In this document: positions 42,665-52,366 of the stretch, one piece after another
Layout: every line of letters starts with the position of its first letter
Position numbering within the stretch: the first letter of the stretch is position 1
Source: Telluribacter humicola
GTDB lineage: Bacteria; Bacteroidota; Bacteroidia; Cytophagales; Spirosomataceae
DNA length: 64,000 nt
Assembly (NCBI RefSeq): GCF_017355935.1
Contig: NZ_JAFIQT010000002.1
Location: 248,001-312,000, forward strand
Direction: 5' to 3'
Program-made: the position numbers and the translations under genes
Notes under the pieces: model-generated
The model's database searches: none
What the model was told of the DNA's origin: nothing
What the model saw: the letters and a program-made list of their open reading frames with translations, nothing else

Positions 42665-44377
42665 ATGACCAATTCTGAAATCATAGATATACTCGAGCTT
42701 ACGGCCAAGCTGATGGAGCTGCACGAAGCCGATTCATTCAAAATAAAAACCTACAGTTCGGCTGCCTTTAACCTGGACCGGCTTGCTGACAGGAATATCG
42801 CCGACATGTCTCCCGCCGACCTGACCCGCATACCGGGCATAGGCAAGAGCGTAGCCGCAAAGATCCAGGAAATGCTGGAGACCGGTAAGCTACGGGAGCT
42901 GGAAGAACTGATGGATAAGACACCGCAGGGAATACTGGCGATGTTCAAGGTAAAAGGTATCGGAGCTAAGAAGATCGCGGTTATCTGGCGGGAGCTGGGC
43001 ATCGATAACCTGCGCGATCTGGAACTGGCCTGCCAGAGCGGACAGATCGCCAAGCTGAAAGGTTTTGGTGAAAGTACCCAGCAGAAGATCCTGGACTCGC
43101 TGGTGTTCCTGAAAGTACAGGCAGGTAAAATACGGATGGATGTAGCCGACGCGCTGGCCAGAGCGCTGCGTGACGAATTGGTCAGGCATTTCGATAAGGT
43201 AGAAATAACCGGTGAAGTACGCCGTAAGACCGAGATCGTGGAGACGGTGAGGCTGCTGGTGGGAGCTGATTCGCCTGTGGCGGTACAGCAAAAGCTCAAT
43301 GGACTGGATTTTCTGACTCAGGACGTGAAGCTATCGTCACCCTTTGTGTGGCGGGGAAAAGCGATGGACGTGGAGGTACGGGTAGAGATCGTGATAGTAC
43401 CTGAGGAACGCTTTGCCAATGGGCTTGTTCTGGAAACGGGTGCCGAAGCTCACCTGGCGCAGCCAATTGCTGGTGGAGGTACCCTGCTGCAACTGGCCCT
43501 GGCAGAGCCGGTCACGACGGAGGAAGAGCTGTACCAGAAGGCCGGACTGCCCTACATAGTACCTGAAATGCGCGAAGGGCTGGGTGAATGGGCCTGGGCT
43601 CTGGAGAATACTACTGATGACCTCGTTACCTGGGACCACCTGAAAGGTATCCTGCACAACCACAGTACCTACTCCGACGGACAGAATACACTGGAACAAA
43701 TGGCGCTGTTCTGCCGGGAGTTGGGCTTTGAGTACCTGGGTATGGCCGACCATTCGCAAAGTGCTACCTACGCCAGCGGCCTACGACCCGATCAAGTGGA
43801 GCGGCAGCACGAAGAGATAGATCGGCTGAACACACGCTTCGCGCAGGAAAACCCATGGCGTCCGTTCAAGATCCTGAAAGGTATCGAGTCGGATATATTG
43901 GGCGACGGCTCCCTTGACTACACGGATGATATACTGGCTACCTTTGACTACGTGGTAGCGTCGGTGCACAGCAACCTAACCATGACGCAGGACAAAGCCA
44001 CTGCCCGCCTCATACGCGCGATTGAAAATCCTTATACCACCATACTGGGTCACCCTACCGGACGGTTGCTCCTGTCGCGTGAAGGATACCCCATCGACTA
44101 CAAAGCTGTCATAGATGCCTGCGCCGAAAGGGGCGTGGTCATCGAGATCAACGCCAGCCCCTGGCGACTGGATCTGGATTGGCGCTGGGTCCGGTACTGC
44201 ATGGAGAAAGGCGTGATGCTGAGCATCAACCCTGACGCCCACGTGCGGGAAGGCTACTACGATATGCACTACGGAGTAGCCGTGGGTCGTAAAGCAGGTT
44301 TGACCCGGCAGATGACTTACAACGCGCTCACGCTGGCAGAGATAGAGGAGTACCTGAAGAAAAGGAATAGCCGGTAG
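42665..44377 (+). CDS. polX: PolX (Pol beta-like domain with PHP exonuclease domain)
   Basis: 570 residues in the PolX layout: N-terminal helical 8-kDa-like domain, helix-hairpin-helix motifs RIPGIGKSVAAKI and KVKGIGAKKIAVI, Pol-beta palm region, and a C-terminal PHP domain. The PHP metal motifs are intact: HNHSTYSDG, MADHSQ, GIESDI, ASVHSN, HPTGR and NPDAH. The palm is not: EVRRKTEIVETVRLLV replaces the usual FRRG-x6-D-x-D, and no third Asp is evident in MDVEVRVEIV. So polymerase activity is doubtful, while 3'-5' exonuclease or phosphoesterase activity may remain. Confidence 0.92.
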   Translation: MTNSEIIDILELTAKLMELHEADSFKIKTYSSAAFNLDRLADRNIADMSPADLTRIPGIGKSVAAKIQEMLETGKLRELEELMDKTPQGILAMFKVKGIGAKKIAVIWRELGIDNLRDLELACQSGQIAKLKGFGESTQQKILDSLVFLKVQAGKIRMDVADALARALRDELVRHFDKVEITGEVRRKTEIVETVRLLVGADSPVAVQQKLNGLDFLTQDVKLSSPFVWRGKAMDVEVRVEIVIVPEERFANGLVLETGAEAHLAQPIAGGGTLLQLALAEPVTTEEELYQKAGLPYIVPEMREGLGEWAWALENTTDDLVTWDHLKGILHNHSTYSDGQNTLEQMALFCRELGFEYLGMADHSQSATYASGLRPDQVERQHEEIDRLNTRFAQENPWRPFKILKGIESDILGDGSLDYTDDILATFDYVVASVHSNLTMTQDKATARLIRAIENPYTTILGHPTGRLLLSREGYPIDYKAVIDACAERGVVIEINASPWRLDLDWRWVRYCMEKGVMLSINPDAHVREGYYDMHYGVAVGRKAGLTRQMTYNALTLAEIEEYLKKRNSR

Positions 44378-44380
44378 AGG

Positions 44381-46270
44381 TTATTCCTGAAAGTTGAGCT
44401 GAACATCCTGACCGAGATGGATTGAAGCGCCATCTTTTACTTCAAGACTTCTGGCACGTGCGTTACCTGTATCTACCGTTACAGTATGTCCGGCCTCTAT
44501 GACTACATGGTCCTTGATGGTAGGTACACAGTTGCATGACCAGGTATTGGTAGCGTTCCAGCTACCCGAAGCCGCGGAACTGATGGCAGGCCTTGGAGCA
44601 ATAGTGATGGCATAGTCCTCCGTTTCTCCCCAGTTACTGCCACTACTTATGCAGGGGTCCGTAGGAGTCTGGTTGTACTGTAGTCTGACGCGTAAACGGG
44701 TAGTTCCGAGTTTCACACTGTCAGGTACGGTGAAGCTTCCCTTAATAATAGGTTCAGTACTTACAAATTGGAGCGAGAATATAATCTCTTCTTGTTCGAA
44801 TACTCTGTTTTGATTGTAATCAAGCCAGATGGCCAAACCCTCCCGGTATCTGCCCGGATTCTGAAGGGAGAATGTATAGTCACGTCCACGTGTGAGGGTA
44901 GCGGGAGCTACCGTAGAGGTGTAGTTGATGTATCCGTTGGGTGAGCAGTCACTGGTATTATTAAGCAGAGGGGTAGCGTCATGCAGAATAGAAAAACCGG
45001 TAATTACATCGGAGTCACTACAGTCAGTACTACCAGGTGTGCAGTAGCAGTATATCGCTTGTGTATCAAAAGGAACGGCAACCGGTGAGCTATATATAGC
45101 GTTGGAATTGGCAGCGACAACCCGATAAAAGTAGGTTCGTCCCGGCTGTGCAACGATACTTATGTCCGTAAATTCAGTAACGTTGGCTTTCATTCTTCCT
45201 ACGGCTACAAAATTACCGTCCGGATTCGTGGAGCGTTCAATGATATATCCTCCTTCGTTGTCGGCATTGTCAGTCCATCTCAAGGTAACAGCACAGTTCA
45301 GGTACTCCGCGGTCAGGTTGGTAGGAGTGGTCACATCAGACTGGCAGGCAATGGTGTAGTTACCCGTTTGATCCATGAGTGACTTTCGATAGAGGTACCC
45401 ATCCCGCATTCGGTCAAACTGCCCGGGCGAAAAGCGATAGCGGCACAACTGGTAGTACGACATCAGGTTAGTCAGGTCGGGGTTGTAGAGTTCCCCATTT
45501 GCATCCTTCTTTACCGTATCTGTATACTTACAGGTTGTAAAGTCGTAGCTGCTGCTGTATGGGTCGGCTGGTGTATCACATACCTGATCGCCGGCAGAGG
45601 TGCAGTTTGCTCCGCTCTCCCGCGTTACCAGTTCAGCACCAAAGAAGGTTTCATGCGTATGGTACAAGTTCCAGTAGTGGCCCATTTCGTGAGCCAGGGT
45701 AGTACCATTACGGGTGGCCCGGTTGTGCATGATGATCCGGTTGTCGAGTGAATTATCACTTGGGAAAGCCGATATACCATTCAGTGCCGCTGTGCCTGAG
45801 GTAAGTACATCACAGAAATAAACATTTACAGCATCATTGACATTATGCTGCGAAAGGGGCTTGTCATCCTGCTCAACGTCACAGCTGGACAGGTTATCAT
45901 CATCAATATAGTGAATAGGTCCACACAGGTAGAACTGCATATTCATCGGGAGGTACTGCTTATTCATGGTGTCAATGGCAGTAATGAGCACCTCTACAGG
46001 CAATCCGGCCGACCCGTTGCTTTTTCGCACGATATGCGCCTTGATGGGGACAAGGAGCGGAGAAGATTCTTTGATAGCTGGTCCCAGAGCCTTTCTCTTC
46101 TTAATGGCATCCTCAATTTTTCTGATTTTTTCGGGAGGAGGGGGAGTAGTGCCGCATTCACCAATGGCCTGATCAGTAGGTGCTTTTACTTTCTGAGCCA
46201 TTACACTTTCACAAAATCCAATATACATCAACAGGCTCCCTGTCAGCAGAGCTAATACACGAAAATTCAT
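44381..46270 (-). CDS. Secreted M43-like metalloprotease with FN3 and GEVED domains
   Basis: 629 residues with a signal peptide (MNFRVLALL to VMAQ). Zinc motif HEMGHYWNLYHTH fits HExxHxxxxxH of the cytophagalysin/pappalysin (M43) group, with a downstream Met-turn in LTNLMSYYQ. Then follow an FN3 domain (PTNLTAEYLNCAVTLRW to SSPVAVPFD), a GEVED domain (WLDYNQNRVFEQEE to NWGETEDYAITI) and a C-terminal beta-domain with GSWNATNTWSCNCVP and HTVTVDTGNARARSLEV. No T9SS sorting domain is obvious at the very end, unlike many homologues. Many cysteines indicate extracytoplasmic folding. It is convergent with polX, with a four-base gap. Confidence 0.88.
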   Translation of the reverse strand: MNFRVLALLTGSLLMYIGFCESVMAQKVKAPTDQAIGECGTTPPPPEKIRKIEDAIKKRKALGPAIKESSPLLVPIKAHIVRKSNGSAGLPVEVLITAIDTMNKQYLPMNMQFYLCGPIHYIDDDNLSSCDVEQDDKPLSQHNVNDAVNVYFCDVLTSGTAALNGISAFPSDNSLDNRIIMHNRATRNGTTLAHEMGHYWNLYHTHETFFGAELVTRESGANCTSAGDQVCDTPADPYSSSYDFTTCKYTDTVKKDANGELYNPDLTNLMSYYQLCRYRFSPGQFDRMRDGYLYRKSLMDQTGNYTIACQSDVTTPTNLTAEYLNCAVTLRWTDNADNEGGYIIERSTNPDGNFVAVGRMKANVTEFTDISIVAQPGRTYFYRVVAANSNAIYSSPVAVPFDTQAIYCYCTPGSTDCSDSDVITGFSILHDATPLLNNTSDCSPNGYINYTSTVAPATLTRGRDYTFSLQNPGRYREGLAIWLDYNQNRVFEQEEIIFSLQFVSTEPIIKGSFTVPDSVKLGTTRLRVRLQYNQTPTDPCISSGSNWGETEDYAITIAPRPAISSAASGSWNATNTWSCNCVPTIKDHVVIEAGHTVTVDTGNARARSLEVKDGASIHLGQDVQLNFQE

Positions 46271-46457
46271 CAGGATAGGAGGGCGTTTTGTAACTCTTCT
46301 TCGATAGAAGGATTCAAAAGTTAAAGTTAAAAACTAAATCAATATTTCTGCCAGAACAAAGAGGTTAAAATGTTATTTAAATGCGGTGGAAACTTGCAAG
46401 TAGAATAGGCTGAGCAGCCTCTTATAAAGTATTAAACTTACACACATTTTCCCTTAG

Positions 46458-49400
46458 ATGTTCACTTTTCGCTGCCTGATTGTCACTGTTTTAATTGGAT
46501 GTTTTACTTGTTTGGCAGCGGCACAGTCGAATTTACCGGCTTTTCGAACCGAACTGGATTCTATTCGGGTACGATTGAAGATTCCTGCTATGGCCGTAGC
46601 CCTAAAGCAGGGCGATTCACTGGTACTGGCCGAAGGATTTGGCTACGCCGACTTGGAGCGTCAAGTACGGGCTACCCCGCAAACGTCTTTTCGGGTAGCC
46701 TCCATTACCAAAACATTTACTTCGACACTGCTGATGCAACTGGTAGAACAAGGCAAACTCCGCCTGGACACGCCTATCGCCCAGTACGGTTTGAGTTTTG
46801 GTGATCCCCGCATTCAGGTTCAGCACTTGCTGACTCACACTTCGGAGGGGGCACCCGGCACGTATTTTCATTACAATGGGTATCGTTATGGCCGGTTAGG
46901 GTCCATCATCCAGCAAGCGGCTGGCCAGCCATTCTATCAACTCTTGATGGAACGCATCGTCCATCCGCTGGGGATGGCCTCCACAGCGCCTGGCATTTCC
47001 CTGGCCGCTTACTTTCCCCTTGTGAGCCAACGGCCCGAACTGAAGCCTTATTTCGAGCAGGCCTTTTCCAGATTAGCCAAACCTTACGGCCTAAACGCTG
47101 AGGGTGCCGTCACGCCGACCGAGTACCTGGATGAATTTGGCGCCTTCGGTGGGTTAGCTACGACTGTTCTGGATTTAGTAAAATATTCAGAGGCCATTGA
47201 TCGCCATCAATTCGTAAGTGCCCAGACCCAAAAAAATATCTTTACCCCAAACCGAACCACGGCTGGCCAGCCTACGCCTTATGGGCTGGGTTGGTACGTA
47301 CAGAACTATAAGGGATTGGATTATTATTGGCATTACGGTCAGACTACGGGTGAGTCAGGCTTGTTAGTCAAGGTGCCGGCTCGTCAGGTAACGTTGGTGG
47401 TGCTGGCCAATTCAGACCGACTGAGCCAGCCATTTCCCATTGGCGACGGTGACCTATTTACCTCGCCAGTGAGCCAGTTGCTCTACAAGTACTGGCTCAA
47501 TGAGGATTCAGGTTTTAAACCAGTAAACTACCGGCTCCCTGTGGATCAACTGCAGGCGCAACTGACGAGTCCGCAGAACGAACCGCACCGCACGTTTTAT
47601 GCTAAAGAAATCAGCAGCCAGGCGAGTATTGCCCTTGTTCAGAAGGACAGCCTTCGGGCTCAACAGATGTTTGGCCTTTACCAGTTGCTGACCGATAAAC
47701 CGAAGCCAGCTAAACCAACGGAAAAGGCGGTGTCTGTCCCGGATCGCAAAGAAACTCAGGCGGGCCAGTCAGGAGCCTTCATGGGTACGGTGACCAACGC
47801 TTCTTCCGGGCAGCCCATCTCTAATGCGAATGTGTTTGTAATGGAAACCCGAAAGGGTGTGCAAACAGACCGGGATGGCTTTTTTCTTATAACCTTAAAG
47901 CCAGGTACCTACAATATAAAGGTGAGCTATCTGGGCTTTAAACCCCTGTTGCGGGAGGTAGTCTTAAAACAGGGGGAAAATCGTTTTACTTTTCAACTGG
48001 AAGAAGATACACGACTACTTGATGAGGTAACGGTTACCACCGGTAAGCCCGAAGAGAATGTACAGAAGGTAGAGATCGGGGCTTCACGGCTCAATATCCG
48101 GAGTATCCAGCGTATCCCCGCCTTCATGGGCGAAGTGGATGTAATGCGCAGTCTGCTGATGTTGCCTGGTGTGACTACGGTAGGTGAGGGTACTTCGGGG
48201 ATTAATGTACGGGGAGGGAGCATTGATCAGAACCTGGTCCTGATGGATGATGCCCCGCTGTTCAATACTTCTCATCTATTCGGATTTTTCTCGGTATTCA
48301 ATCAGGATGCCGTGCGGGATGTAACCCTGAACCGGGGAGGGATATCTTCCCAATACGGTGGCCGGGCCTCTTCGGTACTGGATGTACGCCTTAAGTACCC
48401 CAACTCGGAGAAGTTTACGGGAAGCGGCGGAATAGGCCTGGTAGCCAGTCGCCTGGCGCTGGAAGGCCCTATTGTCAATGGCAAGCTTTCTACGCTCCTG
48501 GCAGTACGTGCCTCTTTCAATGATTTCCTGTTCAAACTGGGGCCTGCCAGTCTGCGTGGTACCAAGGCTAACTTCTACGATATCACTAACAAATGGTACT
48601 GGAAGATCAGCGAACGCGATGAGTTAACCCTGACCGGCTACTACAGCGATGACAACTTCAAGATACCTTCGGACTCCCTCTCCAACGTAGAGGTCAATGC
48701 TTCTTCGTCGCTCTACGGTTACCGCACCCGGAGTGGTACCCTGCGGTGGCAACACACGCTGCGCGATGACGAGACCCTGGAGGCCGTAGGAGTACTCAGC
48801 AAGTATACAGCCAGCATCAGTATACCGGACTCCTCCAATGCACTCGATCTGGAATCCGGGATAATGTATGCCAATGCGCGGGTACAGTATACCAACCGCT
48901 CCGGTGAGCGTCACAAGTTTCTGATGGGAGTCAGCGCCATCAGCTACGGTATCCAGCCCAATACACTGACGCCAGGCCCCTTTTCTAACGTATTGCCGGT
49001 AGATCTGGAGCGGGAGCGGGCTGCCGAGGCCGCCCTCTACCTCGAAGATGAATGGAAGCTAACGGAGCAGATGTCGGTCGTTGCGGGGCTACGGTACTCG
49101 CATTTTTTGCGATTGGGTAATGCCAGTGTCTACCGGTACTCGCCGGACCTGCCGCGTTCTGAAGATGCTGTCACCGAGATAGAGCAATACGCTGCGGGGG
49201 AGGTGGTTAAATCCTACGGTGGTTTTGAGCCCCGACTGGCCCTACGCTGGACCCTCAACCCGGCTACTTCGGTAAAGATGGGGTACAACCGGATGATCCA
49301 GTACCTGCACCTGATATCCAATACGACCTCCGCACTGCCTACTGCCCGCTGGGCAACGAGTAGCCCGTACCTGCGCCCGCAGGTGGCCGACCAGGTATCG

Positions 49401-50102
49401 ATAGGTCTGTTCAGGAATCTCAAAAACGACACCTATGAAACTTCGGCCGAGGTATACTACAAGAAGTTACAGAATGCGGTAGACTACAAGGACGGAGCGG
49501 ACATCATACTGAACCCGGCGCTGGAGACGGCTGTACTACAAGGTCATGGACGAGCATACGGACTGGAAATGATGGCTAAGAAAAATACCGGGTTCTGGAC
49601 CGGCTGGGTCAGCTATACCTACGCACGTACCTTTCTACAGATCCAGGGCGATTTTCCCGAAGAGCGAATCAACCGCGGACGCTGGTACCCTGCTAACTAT
49701 GACCGCCCCCACACGCTTAACGCTATGGCTGTGTACCGGCCCAACGTGACCACTACACTTTCATTTAACTTTACATTCAGCAGCGGTCGCCCCGGTACTT
49801 TTCCGAAGGGGCGCTACGTACTCTACGAGCCTACCATCTTTGGTGCCAACGTACCCATCTATACCGACCGTAACCAGGGGCGCATCCCCAACTACCACCG
49901 ACTCGACTTTTCCATTACGTTTGACGAGCACCCCGACCGCCGCTGGAAAGGGAGCTGGGTGTTTTCGATCTACAATGTATACGCGCACAAGAATGCCTTT
50001 TCGGTATTTTATAGTATAAAGCCGTATTCGCTGGCCTCGGCTTACAAGCTCAGTATTTTTGGCACTATATTCCCTTCACTGACCTACAATTTCAGGTTTT
50101 GA
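46458..50102 (+). CDS. Beta-lactamase-like serine hydrolase fused to a TonB-dependent receptor
   Basis: 1214 residues in one uninterrupted frame. Signal peptide 1-23; class C beta-lactamase/PBP-like serine hydrolase about 24-350, with S82-I-T-K85, the YNG motif at 139-141 and HYGQTTGESG replacing KTG. A linker follows to about 435, then a CarboxypepD_reg-like domain about 440-520 (GTVTNASSGQPISNANV), a plug domain about 535-650 (PGVTTVGEGTSGINVRGG) and a 22-strand barrel to the C-terminal aromatic TYNFRF. No internal signal peptide exists, so the two parts must be exported as one chain. The hydrolase would sit in the periplasm beside the plug. Gene ends one base into the ATG of the first DUF4249 lipoprotein. 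Confidence 0.93.
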   Translation: MFTFRCLIVTVLIGCFTCLAAAQSNLPAFRTELDSIRVRLKIPAMAVALKQGDSLVLAEGFGYADLERQVRATPQTSFRVASITKTFTSTLLMQLVEQGKLRLDTPIAQYGLSFGDPRIQVQHLLTHTSEGAPGTYFHYNGYRYGRLGSIIQQAAGQPFYQLLMERIVHPLGMASTAPGISLAAYFPLVSQRPELKPYFEQAFSRLAKPYGLNAEGAVTPTEYLDEFGAFGGLATTVLDLVKYSEAIDRHQFVSAQTQKNIFTPNRTTAGQPTPYGLGWYVQNYKGLDYYWHYGQTTGESGLLVKVPARQVTLVVLANSDRLSQPFPIGDGDLFTSPVSQLLYKYWLNEDSGFKPVNYRLPVDQLQAQLTSPQNEPHRTFYAKEISSQASIALVQKDSLRAQQMFGLYQLLTDKPKPAKPTEKAVSVPDRKETQAGQSGAFMGTVTNASSGQPISNANVFVMETRKGVQTDRDGFFLITLKPGTYNIKVSYLGFKPLLREVVLKQGENRFTFQLEEDTRLLDEVTVTTGKPEENVQKVEIGASRLNIRSIQRIPAFMGEVDVMRSLLMLPGVTTVGEGTSGINVRGGSIDQNLVLMDDAPLFNTSHLFGFFSVFNQDAVRDVTLNRGGISSQYGGRASSVLDVRLKYPNSEKFTGSGGIGLVASRLALEGPIVNGKLSTLLAVRASFNDFLFKLGPASLRGTKANFYDITNKWYWKISERDELTLTGYYSDDNFKIPSDSLSNVEVNASSSLYGYRTRSGTLRWQHTLRDDETLEAVGVLSKYTASISIPDSSNALDLESGIMYANARVQYTNRSGERHKFLMGVSAISYGIQPNTLTPGPFSNVLPVDLERERAAEAALYLEDEWKLTEQMSVVAGLRYSHFLRLGNASVYRYSPDLPRSEDAVTEIEQYAAGEVVKSYGGFEPRLALRWTLNPATSVKMGYNRMIQYLHLISNTTSALPTARWATSSPYLRPQVADQVSIGLFRNLKNDTYETSAEVYYKKLQNAVDYKDGADIILNPALETAVLQGHGRAYGLEMMAKKNTGFWTGWVSYTYARTFLQIQGDFPEERINRGRWYPANYDRPHTLNAMAVYRPNVTTTLSFNFTFSSGRPGTFPKGRYVLYEPTIFGANVPIYTDRNQGRIPNYHRLDFSITFDEHPDRRWKGSWVFSIYNVYAHKNAFSVFYSIKPYSLASAYKLSIFGTIFPSLTYNFRF

Positions 50103-51181
50103 TGAAACCGGTGCTACCACACATAAAGCGATTTGAACGGTACCTGTCGTGGGGACTTATGATTCTGTCGGGTTGTGTGACACCCTACGAGGCCGAGATC
50201 CATGATCCCCCGGCGAGTATTGTGGTGCAGGGCAGGATAACTAATCTGCCGGGGCCTTATTCCATTAAAATAGTAGTACCTGCCAGCAATGCCTACAAGG
50301 GACTGAGCTTTGGGGTTGAGAAAGCAAAGGTGTACATCACGGATAACGAAGGCAACCACGAAGACCTCGTCGAGCAGAAAGAACCCGGCTTATACCAGAC
50401 TACTACCCTGCAGGGTGTAACCGGGCGCGTGTACCAGCTGCACATTGAGGCGAAGGGTAAGAAGTACGAGTCAAAACCGGAATTATTGCGGTCCGTCAAT
50501 CCCATCGAGCGGGTGTATGATGAGACCTTTCGATCATTTGAACCATTGACCGGAAGAGAGCGGCTGGGGGGCTGGAAAGTGTACGTAGATACCAAAGACC
50601 CTTCCGAATCGGGCAACTACTACCGCTGGAACTGGATCAGGTACAAACTGACCGATGTATGTGCTACCATAGATGTTCCTCCCGGCAATCCGGCCTTTCG
50701 GTTCCCGTGCTGCGGGTACTGTTGGGATATTCTGCGTTGCCTGGGGCCGGATTGTATTTCGCTCAGGTCCGATGCCCTTATTAATGGCAATACCATCAAC
50801 CGGCAACTCATTACCGAAGTACCCGTAGAGTGCCTGGATCGTGTGTATCTGGAAGTAGAGCAACAGTCGATCTCGCGTGATGCCTATGTTTACTGGAAAG
50901 CTACCAGGCAGATGCTGCAGAATACCGGTGGTGTATTTGACTCAGCCCCAACGGCTGTTCCGGGTAATATTGTATGTACTACTGATCCGGACGAGCAGGT
51001 ATTCGGGCTTTTTGAAGTAGCGGGCATTACCCGCAAGGGGCATCTGGTGGATCGTACCCAGGCAGAATATTCCAACTGCCCCCCGATTCTCCCACTTCCT
51101 GCGGGGGGAGTAGTGGGTTGTGCTCCCTGCGAAGAAAGCCGTTACCGGACGGCTAAAGCACCGGATTTCTGGGAATTTTGA
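50102..51181 (+). CDS. DUF4249 lipoprotein, copy 1
   Basis: 359-residue lipoprotein, lipobox LSGC (Cys25). The body starts with VTPYEAEI and PASIVVQGRITN, then beta-sandwich strands typical of DUF4249, and a cysteine cluster FPCCGYCWDILRC near the middle. DUF4249 proteins are common partners of TonB-dependent receptors in Bacteroidota. ATG 50102 overlaps the receptor stop by one base (TGATG), so translation is coupled; TTG 50099 is not needed. It is about 60 percent similar over its length to copy 2. Confidence 0.9.
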   Translation: MKPVLPHIKRFERYLSWGLMILSGCVTPYEAEIHDPPASIVVQGRITNLPGPYSIKIVVPASNAYKGLSFGVEKAKVYITDNEGNHEDLVEQKEPGLYQTTTLQGVTGRVYQLHIEAKGKKYESKPELLRSVNPIERVYDETFRSFEPLTGRERLGGWKVYVDTKDPSESGNYYRWNWIRYKLTDVCATIDVPPGNPAFRFPCCGYCWDILRCLGPDCISLRSDALINGNTINRQLITEVPVECLDRVYLEVEQQSISRDAYVYWKATRQMLQNTGGVFDSAPTAVPGNIVCTTDPDEQVFGLFEVAGITRKGHLVDRTQAEYSNCPPILPLPAGGVVGCAPCEESRYRTAKAPDFWEF

Positions 51182-51224
51182 TTATTTTACACAACTTGAT
51201 AGTTAAGTTTTTATATACCCATTC

Positions 51225-52322
51225 ATGCGCGCTGTTAGAGTCCCCAAATTTTTTACACCGGCACTTAAGTTGTCCCGTCTGACGGGCTGGTGTCTGATGT
51301 TACTTGCCGGTTGTATAACTCCCTATGACGGGGAAATTAAAGAAGTACCTCCTGGCATAGTCGTGCAGGGATTTATCTCTAACGAAGAAGGCCCATATAC
51401 TGTCAAACTGACTACCGCTGCCAACTATACCTATGCAGGCCTCAATTATGCCATCGAACAGGCCACTGTGTACATCACAGATAATGAGGGCCGGCGGGAG
51501 GATCTGCTGCATAAAGGGCAGGGCGAATACGTGACCCAGACATTACGGGGTGTAATCGGGCAGACCTATCAGTTGCATATAGAGGCCAATGGAAAGAAGT
51601 ACCAGTCCAAACCGGAGACCATTCGTCCTGTGAGTAAGATTGAGCGGGTCTATGATGAAAGCTTCCGAACTGTTGATCCCACTACGAAGCAGGACAGACA
51701 GGGCGGATGGAAAGTATACATTGATACCAAAGATCCGGCCGAGAGCGGCGACTACTACCGCTGGAGCTGGAAGCACTATAAGCGGACTTTGTTTTGTGGA
51801 GATGTCAAAGATCGCCAGGGCAATGTCCTTTACGGCCTGTTCTGCTGCTCCACCAACTGCTGGGACATCGTACGCTGTATGGGGCCCAACTGTATCAACG
51901 TAGCCAACGATGCTCTTATCAATGGCAGGGACATCACCCGTCAGCTGATAGCTGAGGTACCTGTACAGTGCCTGGACAAATACTACATCGAGATAGAACA
52001 GCAATCCCTGTCACGGGATGGCTACATTTTCTGGAATACTGTTAAACGTACGCTGCAGAATACCGGAGGATTGTTTGATGTAACTCCCTCGAGTATTCCC
52101 GGCAATATTACCTGCCTGACCAATCCGGACGAAGAGGTATTTGGCTTCTTTGGAGCGATTGGTGTAGAGCGGGTAGGCTACTACGTAGACCGTACCGGAG
52201 CTGACTGGTCTAACTGTGACCCTGGTCTGCCGTACCCTCCTGCGGGCGGAGTACCACCACCATGCTCTGCCTGTAACGAAAGTCTGTACCGAACAGCTAA
52301 GATTCCCCAGTTTTGGGAATAG
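51225..52322 (+). CDS. DUF4249 lipoprotein, copy 2
   Basis: 365-residue lipoprotein with lipobox LAGC (Cys30). The same plan as copy 1 is kept: ITPYDGEI, PPGIVVQGFISN, GGWKVYIDTKDPAESGDYYRW, cysteine cluster FCCSTNCWDIVRC, CLDKYYIEIEQQSLSRDGYI and a final YRTAKIPQFWE. Tandem duplication in the same operon is evident. Slight differences in cysteine spacing separate the copies. The gene ends at a bidirectional terminator. Confidence 0.9.
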   Translation: MRAVRVPKFFTPALKLSRLTGWCLMLLAGCITPYDGEIKEVPPGIVVQGFISNEEGPYTVKLTTAANYTYAGLNYAIEQATVYITDNEGRREDLLHKGQGEYVTQTLRGVIGQTYQLHIEANGKKYQSKPETIRPVSKIERVYDESFRTVDPTTKQDRQGGWKVYIDTKDPAESGDYYRWSWKHYKRTLFCGDVKDRQGNVLYGLFCCSTNCWDIVRCMGPNCINVANDALINGRDITRQLIAEVPVQCLDKYYIEIEQQSLSRDGYIFWNTVKRTLQNTGGLFDVTPSSIPGNITCLTNPDEEVFGFFGAIGVERVGYYVDRTGADWSNCDPGLPYPPAGGVPPPCSACNESLYRTAKIPQFWE

Positions 52323-52324
52323 GC

Positions 52325-52362
52325 AAAAGAGAAAGCCCCGCTAAGGCGGGGCTTTCTCTTTT
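52325..52362. terminator. Bidirectional terminator
   Basis: Perfect 17-bp inverted repeat with 4-base loop TAAG, between the DUF4249 operon and the convergent desaturase gene. Confidence 0.88.
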
Positions 52363-52366
52363 GAAA

